Both the position numbers and the translations under genes were made by a program. Under the pieces are notes generated by a model that ran no database searches, had not been told where the DNA came from, and worked only from the letters and a program-made list of their open reading frames with translations. Below, one piece after another: positions 56,256 through 64,000 of a DNA stretch of 64,000 nucleotides (positions within the stretch are counted from its first letter, which is position 1; each line of letters begins with the position of its first letter). Source of the stretch: Cryptomeria japonica (Eukaryota; Streptophyta; Pinopsida; Cupressales; Cupressaceae); contig NC_081407.1 in NCBI RefSeq assembly GCF_030272615.1, positions 137,460,897 to 137,524,896 of the forward strand. Direction: 5' to 3'.

Positions 56256-57787
56256 GAGTCAAGAATTGAATTGTTACTAAGTACCATTTACTTTCCTGAA
56301 ACTTTAATAATTTAATGTCACAATTCATAAATTAAAGTTTCCTTTCAGATTTTTATTCCTTATTTCAATTCAGAATTCAATAATATTTTTTTAATAATGT
56401 ATATTGTTCACAAATATTCTGCTCATACTAGCACCAACATGAGACCAATACAAGCACTTACATGATGAACTTCGTAGAGAATAATACAAGCTCTTTACAA
56501 GCAAATACACTAGAAATCATGTCTACAACTGTGGAAGAGCCAGAGTCACAACGTAGAATTCCACATTATATGTCCCTATTGTTAATGATGTAGCATCAGT
56601 GGTAATCCTTCTGACCGACTGAAACCAAATATGTGAATGGCCTATCGGCCTTACATATTTGATAATTTGATCATTTATATTTAATCACAATTACACCCTA
56701 ACCAATTTCTGAATGTGTATGCTTAAATTAATAAACTAAGCAATGTGTTGCTAAACCGATTGATCATTAGTTTTATTTACTTTATAACAAATTAATGATT
56801 CCCGTCACCCGATTGGAAGAGTACAACTCCTAACTATAGTCGCATCCTTCCAAGGATGGTCGACTCCCTTTGGGGTATACTTATGTCTAGTCTCGCCTTC
56901 ATTTGCTTACCGATGATGACACGAAGGTAGACGACAAACTGATTATTAATGCAGAAAAGCATATCAAATAAGTTAGTAACTTGCATTGTCGACTATAGTT
57001 AACCAAAGAGAAATACGATCAGCACATCGTGGTAAACATTCAGAGGAGAAACAATATATCGTGCAGATTATTTCGTAGTAGACCGAATCAAAACATACAT
57101 CGTGAAAACAAAACCTGTGTAGGATTGAATCAGACAAATTCAGAAAGTCGAATTGCTGACCGTGGATATTCAATTGGTGATAGACAATACTCTATAGCAG
57201 ATCGAATATATTAGCAGTTCACAGGGATTCAATAGCTGATCTAATATAACTAAAGACAGTCGAATTCACAGGCTGACCGAATAATATCAAATCAGATTGA
57301 CATCTATATGTTAGCAAATTGAATTCATTGACTGACAGATCATTCATTCACATCAGCAGAGAAAATATGTATATGTCAGACTGTAGTTATATACATATAC
57401 TCTATTGATATCAAATTGTGTTCAAACCATAAATAAAATTTAAAATTACCTGCCTATTATAATCTGATCAAAACTCAACACTTATGGGGATTTGAACTTA
57501 AGTGTTCACAATGAGAACCCAACATTTTAAAGAATCAAGCTCAACCCCTTTAACAATTTCAATTATTTATTATTAAATATTACTGAAAAAAATAAATAAA
57601 TAAATAAGTCATGGGTGCATGGTGGAATATGCTTGTCATAACCCAATTTTCACAAGGTGGTTGTTCATATTTTCAGTTGATCCTGTAGTGCTTCTACAAA
57701 TATATTCAGATTATTTGGGCAAGCAAAATATTTTACCTTCACTAATATATTTTGACCAACCATAGCATGCTTGAAATAACATTTTAC
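56256..57787. other. Intron DNA with a weak repeat
   Basis: Between about 57090 and 57310 the text GACCGAAT, GATCGAAT, GTCGAATT and TAGCAGATT recurs every 25-35 bp in a loose way. Nothing else is recognised. Confidence 0.4.
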
Positions 57788-57924
57788 CTCAAAAGATAGC
57801 AGATTGAATGAAAGTATACAACGGCGTAGAAACTTTCCCAAAACACTATGGGGGTTCAATTTCTTATCATTCCCTTCCGAATTTACTATTTCATTGTCTT
57901 CGTTCACAGCACGAGATAGCAAAT
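57788..57924 (-). CDS. APC5: APC5 exon (LGKFLRRCILSFNLLSFE)
   Basis: APC5 is a scaffold subunit of the anaphase-promoting complex, the ubiquitin ligase that drives exit from mitosis. This 137-bp exon encodes LLSRAVNEDNEIVNSEG, then HSVLGKFLRRCILSFNLLSFE; plant APC5 has a near-identical block close to LGMFVRRCILAFNLLSFE. The acceptor is TTTCAG at 57925-57927, and two bases complete the Asp codon begun in the preceding exon. The donor GAG|GTAAAA opens the 43-kb intron. There are no stops. Confidence 0.93.
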
Positions 57925-58013
57925 CTGAAAACAGATTAAGTCTTGAGGTTAGAACATCAAAAGCACATAAGATTTTAGTAAAATGTAACTGTAATATTTG
58001 GAAAACAGCATAC

Positions 58014-58173
58014 CTCGTAAACCTGCAAAAAGATTGACCAAGTCATCAGGAGAAGTCAACTTTTTAAGATGAGGTATTAAATGTGCAACCAAATCTTCCC
58101 CAATATCTTGTTGAGCTTCTTTTAATTGCCATATCAATTCTTCAAGTGATGGCTCCAGAAAGTTGTCAAAAGG
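58014..58173 (-). CDS. APC5: APC5 exon (FLEPSLEELIWQLKEAQ)
   Basis: This 160-bp exon encodes PFDNFLEPSLEELIWQLKEA and LTSPDDLVNLFAGLR, the conserved N-terminal block of APC5, in which plants have close relatives of FEPKLEELINQL and LASPDDLLNFF. The acceptor is TTTACAG and the donor CGAG|GTATGC; one base is left for the next exon, 89 bp away. The first exon of the gene, with the start codon, was not found in the remaining 5.8 kb and probably lies beyond the right edge. Confidence 0.92.
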
Positions 58174-59149
58174 CTGTAAAAAGCACTTTAGTTGATGCAC
58201 AGACAAAAGGGTGGCTAAAACGGAATAAAATGTAAACCTTGTAAAGACCAATTCTAGAATGCATATGAAGGTTTGTAGAGTTTTCTGGAATTATCTATGT
58301 AAATATAAAAGCATTTCTGCAGCAGCTTCCATTAATCTCTACAAAAATGCATCATTGCAGTAACAACCTCCAAGCACATGAAAGTTTTGGATTTTGAGTC
58401 ATGTAAACGTAAAAAATGGATGAACTAGTCTTTGATATTTACATTAGAGTTATATTTATTGATGAATTTAGCATTCATTTACAGGTACAAATTCAGATTA
58501 CTGCAAGTAATCTGGTATCTTAATAATGCAAGAAAATAATACAATATAATGTCATCAACTTAGAATCTCAAGGGCAGCATTACAAGCAAGTTAATGGAAG
58601 AAAACAAGTAGTTAATTGGTTCAGATAGGACTGAGAATCAATCTTTCCTAATACAGTTTTACAAGTTAGCCAGTACTGCAAAATGTGCACATCCATTGCA
58701 GTCGTTTTCTCATTATATTTCATACAAGTTAGTATACATAAGTCTATCACTATATGTGAATAACTGAACTCAAGGAAAACCTATAACTAGCTATTGCTAA
58801 TATTCAACAAAAATGTCCATAACACTTTACATTTCTCTTATGACACTGAGACGGAAAAGTTATTCCTACATTCAAATCCAAAAAACAAATCTGATTATTT
58901 ATGCATTCATAAAGTAGGATGGCTAAAGATACCTATCTATAATATAGTGTTTGTGAGACTTTAAGATATGTCTACTTTTATAAGAGGCATCAAAAATCTA
59001 AATATTAACATCATCTTGTATTTACCGTCTCATATATCACATCGATGTTTCAACAGTCTTTCTCCTGTAATTCGTTACAATCATATGTTACATTACTGTA
59101 TGACATAGCAAAACAGTTTATCGTGGAATAAGGAGATACTTGGTAATTT
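58174..59149. other. APC5 intron DNA with no recognised feature
   Basis: No coding sequence or array is recognised. Confidence 0.45.
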
Positions 59150-61315
59150 TTTCAAAAAAAAGGTTAAGATTGCTCAGAATTTGGTGGATGTCAAACTTAA
59201 GGTTCAAGATATAGGACTAATGGACACTGCTTTGGAGGAGCAAGTTAGGTTGCTGGCCTGACAAGAAGAAGTCCTAAAGGAGGAATAATTTTGGTAACAA
59301 AAATTATGGGATCGGTGGGCTATGCAAGGTGACAGCGATCAAAACACTTTCATGTTGTCACAGCTATGTGCCGCCAAGCAAATAGAATTTCCAATGTTCT
59401 CAATGCCTCTAAAAATCCTCTTTCTGATAAAAAGTTTAATGCTGATGAAAAGGAAATGATATCTGGGAAGAATGCAGCCAAAATATTAGAATGTACTCAC
59501 AATATAATTGGTGAGAACGATAATCTGGCTTAATTGACTCCTTTCTCAATGGAGGAAATACTAGAAGTGGTTGATGTACTCAAAGATGACAAACACTTAG
59601 CCTAGATGGGTTCCCAGCTACTTTCTTTCAAACCTTCCATTAGAAGCTAGGATAGGATGTTACAACGGTGGTTAGTGACTTTCTTGTATGGTAAGGTTCT
59701 TAAGAAGATCAAAGGTACTTTTGTGCCATTGATATCAAAAAATCTCACCCTTCTTTTTGGACTTTATACCAATTGCTGTGCAACATTTTCAATAAAATCA
59801 TCTGAAGTTATTGTTGAAAGAGAGGTATTGTTCAAGGGAGACAGATTTTGGATAGTATTATTATCACTCACAAAATCTTGCATTTTGTCAAAAATTCTCA
59901 GTCTAAAAGAATGGTTGTCAAGTTGGACATTGCAAAAGCCTATGATAGGGTGTGTTGGTCCTTTCTTTCAGTGGTTTTGAAAGCTTTCAGGTTTTCCTAT
60001 AAATGGATTGTCTAGGTTCTAGATTGTGTCTGGGTTTTCAATTCAGCGAATGGTTCCCCTACTAGGCTTTTTAAGCATTCTCCTGATATTCGCCAAGATG
60101 ATTGTTTCTCTCCTGATTTGTTTATCATTCTGGCTGAATCTTTAGGGAGATTCTTAAAGGCTCACTTCATGTATGGTTCTCCTAAATGCTACTCCATTTT
60201 GCACCTTCAATTCATTAATGGTACTACTTTGTTCAGAAAGGCTAGAGCAATGGAAACCCAAGTTGTTAATTCAATTTTGGAATGTTACAAATCGATTTCA
60301 GGGTAGCAAGTTAATTAGGAAAAAAAAAAATCTTCAATGTTGATCCGTAGATTCAGATTAAGATTTGTGACATTCTAGGGTTTCAGTCAACTTTTGTCCC
60401 AAATAAATATTTGGGTACTCTGCTTTTTACTAGTAATTCTAGTTCCCATCATTGGCAAAAAATAATGGAGAGACTCTATCTTAAGGTTGGGCACCTTCTT
60501 GAAATTAAGGTTGTTCTTCGTGCTATCCAATTTATCTTCTTCCAATCTTGTTTATTCATAAAACAGTTTCTACAAAATTGGCTAACCTCTGGAAAAAAAC
60601 TTTCACAAGGCACAGGGGAGAAGAAAACGTATCATCTCTTAAGTTGGGAGAAAATTTGCTAAAATAAAAGCTAGGCATTGGCACTGTGGGGGAGCTGAGG
60701 ACTCAAAATAAGGAATTACGAGCTCAATTGGTTTCCCCTGCTATAGATAGGGTGGATAGTGCATTTTAAGCCCACTAGCAAGGACCTCACTAGAAGTCAT
60801 GGTGTGAAGACCTCATTCTCCCACTATTTATGATATGAGGCTACAACTAAAGGCCCTTTAGTCAACCTCCCCATTATAGAGTAGAGAACCCCCACTACAG
60901 AAGGGGTAGCCCTATTCCACCCTTTCAAAACTAGATCAATTTTGGTGTTTCTAATTGCATTTCAAGTATTTAGGGAAACAAAATTCTCTCACCTTCTTCA
61001 TAAAGAATGTTATTCCTAGTGGCTCGTCAATTTGGAATTGTATGGCTAAGTCTTAAGATGTAGTTATTGATAAATTACTGTGGGATTTGGGATATGGTTC
61101 CTCGGTGGATTTTTGGTCGGATTCAGGCAATCCTCCTTTATGCAATACACGTGGCCTTTCTAAAGCACAAGATTGCCAAGTTAATTTGTGGGATTCCAGA
61201 GCCACAATTATTGGGATTTGGTCTACTGAGATGGTAGACAAGTTGAGAGATGCAAAGACTAAATCTCCCTTCCATTTTCACAAGACCAAAAAAATTGGCT
61301 TATGTCACTGATAAG
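59150..61315 (+). pseudogene. LINE (L1-type) reverse transcriptase relic
   Basis: Across many stops and frameshifts the plus strand gives DRWAMQGDSD (about 59312), PSLDGFPATFFQ, MVVKLDIAKAYDRVCWSFLS (about 59910), DDCFSPDLFIILAESLGRF (about 60105), KYLGTLLFTSNSSSHHWQKI (about 60410) and GYGSSVDFWSDSGNPPL (about 61090). This is the order of a plant L1 LINE from the end of the endonuclease linker through RT to the zinc-containing tail. Endonuclease and 3' poly(A) are not seen. It sits in the intron 5' of the APC5 exon at 58014. Confidence 0.8.
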
Positions 61316-61752
61316 AAATATTTGTATTCCTCAATTAAATAGCCTTTGATCCTATTCATTGGATTGATGATCGTTTGAAAGATCCCCACCCAAATCTGAT
61401 CCAATTTTTTTTTATTTTATGATGACTGCTGATTGAGGTTTTGGGATGGTTTTCAAGTGTTTTTATTTGAGTTTTTGATGCCAATGATTGAACAAGGTTT
61501 TATCATGAAACATATGCCAATAAACAGTACCTTTGAATCCAACTGGTAAAAATATAATTGACTGATATAAATTTCTGAGTTCTGATTTTAAGAACAGCAA
61601 ATACAATTATTCAGAATTACAGGAATTGAATCACCAAGAACAAAGATTTCCATACTCGGAGTCCAGCACTCAACCAGAGAAGGATTTTTATTGATGAATT
61701 CAATGGAGATCACAACATAAGAGCATCCAACTGGAAATAGTGGCTCCAACTG
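61316..61752. other. Unassigned DNA
   Basis: No gene or repeat is recognised. Confidence 0.4.
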
Positions 61753-62900
61753 TGTAATGTCCCCTTTTTAGCAGACATGCATTTTTGGATGATTAGCCTA
61801 TCATTTCTGACCCTCGTAGGCTAATGAGGATGGTTAGAGGGTCTCCTGAAGTTTGTATCATCTCCAGTGTTCAGTATGCTTCGGTTTGGTCTTCGTTTGG
61901 CATCATTTGGACTTCATTTGCTATACATTTGCCATACTATTTATAGTACGTCAGAAGAAATAGAGAAGGACCCTTTCTATTTTTAAAAAGTGTATTTGGT
62001 CACATGGGGAAATAATAGGAGAGACTCCTGTTTCAGATGGCATATAAAAATGTTGAGTAGTTAGGGAGTTATTAATATTTTTGTGGCCAAATTAATAATA
62101 AATCATTCAATGGATTAATAAAAGTTTATAAATTAACTTTATAACTTCACTTAAGTTGAGGATCTAATCGTCATAAAGAGGGGGCCAAATTATATAATTA
62201 ATTCATAAGCACATTTTCCTAAGTTGGGGCAGATTATTTAATTAAGTGAAGATAGAATATTTTTTAAGAGTATTTGATGTGCTCTATGAAGAAAATCGAA
62301 CTTTCTGGAAGGAGTATTTAATTGGCATTGGAGTTCGAACTTGGAATTCTATTGGCATTTGATAAATTCATTTTTGGAGAGCATAGAGACAAGGGTTTCT
62401 GAGTTTCAGCAAGACAGGGCATTGGAGAACGAACAATCTTCAGTGTTACAGCCTCATGAATTGGTGGAATACCCAGTGAGTTTGGCTAAAGGGGAAGCTT
62501 CATCCAGAGGTTTCAATTGGGCATATTGAGGAGACTATTTTGAGGGTTTCAGTGCATAATTCATCCAAAGGAATTCAAGGACAAGTGCAGATTATTCTCA
62601 GGGGGTTTATTTAATTGTTTGCACACTTATTTGAGAGGGATAGCTTGCGTTTTAATAGCAGCCGTAACAGCAGCCAAGGCGGCCAGCATATATTGGGTGA
62701 ATCTTGTCAAGAAAGCATTCAAAAAATTCCAGAATATTCTAGGAAGGGCGCCTCACTGTGGAGAAGCCTGCCATGCCATTATTTCAGTCAAATCTTCATC
62801 AAACTTGCTGGTTCGAACTATTTTTGGATGCTTTTTGGACTCCAGCAGCCATTGTTGTCTCTATTACCAGGTATGATTGTAATGTGCAAATTATTCTAAA
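61753..62900 (+). repeat. Possible LTR beginning TGTAATGTCCCC
   Basis: The start TGTAATGTCCCC and a TATA-like TATTTATAGTACG near 61947 suggest an LTR. The 3' end was not found and no target duplication could be set. Open frames between 62341 and 62899 have no recognised domain. Confidence 0.3.
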
Positions 62901-64000
62901 AGGACCAATAAATTTATAATTCTATTGCAGCCGAATTTCATATCAGTACTCTGATCATTAGAGTGTTCTTAGTATGCATGCCAATTGTTCGACAAAATGA
63001 CCATTGGCTGTAGGTGTGCATTTTACTTGTAAAATTCCTTTATATGCATTCGGAAAGTCAAAGGAAAGGTATTTTTGCATACAGCTCATTGCTTAGACAT
63101 TGTAGTGTTAATTGCAAGCATTCAAATTGTATTCAATGTCCATTTAAGCAAGCAAATCAGACTGAAAACTTCAGACCAGCGCACATAGAGGTTGCATAAA
63201 AAGTGTTTGACAAAATTCCTACAAGGTTTAGACAGCAAATTCATGCCTACACAACTAAGGGTCTCTTACAAACTGACTTTATTTGAAGCTACAATAATTA
63301 CTAAAAACAAATGTTGTGATAAAAAATAGAAATGCTAATTCCCATGCCTGACCTCCAGGCAAGATTCTTGAATTTGACTTAATTTCCTCAATGAACAACC
63401 AATCTGAATCACAATTGACACCTAATGTCTGGTAGAATCACAAAGTCACTGCTGGTAAATGCTGATCAAGAGGTCTGCACAATTTCCCAATCCCTTCCTG
63501 AGTGGTACAGCCTGATAGAGCAATAAATTGGCTACAAAATGGTACGGCTAGCTCTAGGAAAGGTATGGCTGAGATAAGAGGCCTCCAAACCCTCCAGATC
63601 TGTGCCTAATATCCCTGATAGCTGCTGCAATCAATTTCCCTTGAAGTACTTGCAAAGAATTCTGCCAAACAGTAACCAATCGAACTCCTAGAGGCTTAAT
63701 TTATGGTTGAATTTGCCTGATCTAATGCACCAAACCCTTGATGCTTATTGCTGAAAGGAAAACTTGTAAAAAGCTGCTAGAAATTCATCCAATTGAAGCA
63801 CAATGAAAACCCTGTGTAGTATCCCTCAATGGTGAACTGGGTTTTCGTTCAATTCACAATTCTCCATGGGTTTTCGTCCTCTGGAAAATACCTAGCAAAG
63901 CTGCACTAAGAAAGAATTATGAAAAATAATCATCATAATAAGCAAATAAGAGCCTCTTTTATAAAACCCCTTTCTTACTTAGGACTCCAACGCCCTAATT
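62901..64000. other. Unassigned DNA to the right edge
   Basis: No gene is recognised. The missing first exon of APC5 was searched for here on the minus strand and not found. Confidence 0.4.

Larger units (their letters stand above)
14458..57787 (-). other. APC5: Giant APC5 intron, 43.3 kb
   Basis: The donor is GAG|GTAAAA at 57787 and the acceptor GATCAG at 14458. The reading frame is phase 0 on both sides and the joined peptide (LLSFE-ETCHLL) agrees with APC5. The intron contains units B to F, J and K, the second Ty3 element, a copia element, a copia solo LTR and a microsatellite. Compared with the neighbouring introns of 89, 117, 172 and 534 bp it is extreme, and its size is explained by nested insertion. 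Confidence 0.85.

Noticed and set aside
56001-56328. Open frames with long runs of Tyr, Met, Cys, Val or His, Thr
   Set aside because: They are translations of the GT/TATATG microsatellite.
62341-62899. Possible host exon at the right end
   Set aside because: No similarity to APC5 or any other recognised protein, and the flanking LTR-like sequence gives a simpler reading.

Overview
The window looks like nuclear DNA of a plant with a very large genome, most likely a gymnosperm (this last step is inference). It is AT-rich, crowded with long LTR retrotransposons nested in one another, and holds one split host gene with a huge intron. There are no rRNA, tRNA or bacterial-type genes.

Host gene. 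Six exons on the minus strand encode the N-terminal part of APC5, a subunit of the anaphase-promoting complex. Two exons lie at 57788-58173 and four at 13033-14457. All junctions carry GT/AG signals and all reading phases join. The intron between the two groups is 43,330 bp (14458-57787) and holds most of the mobile DNA. The first exon (to the right) and the C-terminal exons (to the left) are outside, so the whole window may lie inside APC5.

Mobile DNA, left to right. 1-2698: the 5' end of giant unit A (minus). 2699-9800: a Ty3/gypsy element (plus) with protease, RT, RNase H, integrase, an extra coiled-coil gene after pol, and the start of its 3' LTR. 9860-12800: tandem repeats and AT-rich DNA. 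15955-16310: LINE-type RNase H relic. 17314-18004: unit F (plus). 18005-24037: unit B (minus). 24898-33107: unit C (minus), complete, with the 5-bp target duplication ATACC. 33113-38397: a second Ty3/gypsy element (minus) with an extra RNase H placed before RT. 38735-38945: end of unit K. 38946-39828 and 45375-45598: a Ty1/copia element split by unit D (39829-45374, plus). 45926-48348: a copia-type solo LTR full of CCGG. About 49750-51034: unit J. 51035-55096: unit E (minus). 56055-56255: microsatellite. 59150-61315: LINE relic. 61753 on: possible LTR.

The most notable item is the family of giant TG...CA units (A-F, J, K). They share a 5' terminus beginning TGTTGTGACC with a conserved hairpin, a long array of short hairpins whose pairing is kept while the sequence changes, a first TATA box with GCCGAC (DRE-like) sites, a leader with a 3' splice signal, in B and C a gene for a protein of about 1,050 residues, a second TATA box preceded at a fixed distance by a palindromic double telo-box, and a 3' terminus ending ATCAACA. 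Unit C shows that one such unit inserted as a single piece with no LTR pair inside. It therefore behaves like a giant protein-coding LTR or a new kind of LTR-less relative. All retroelement genes here are broken; only APC5 appears functional.
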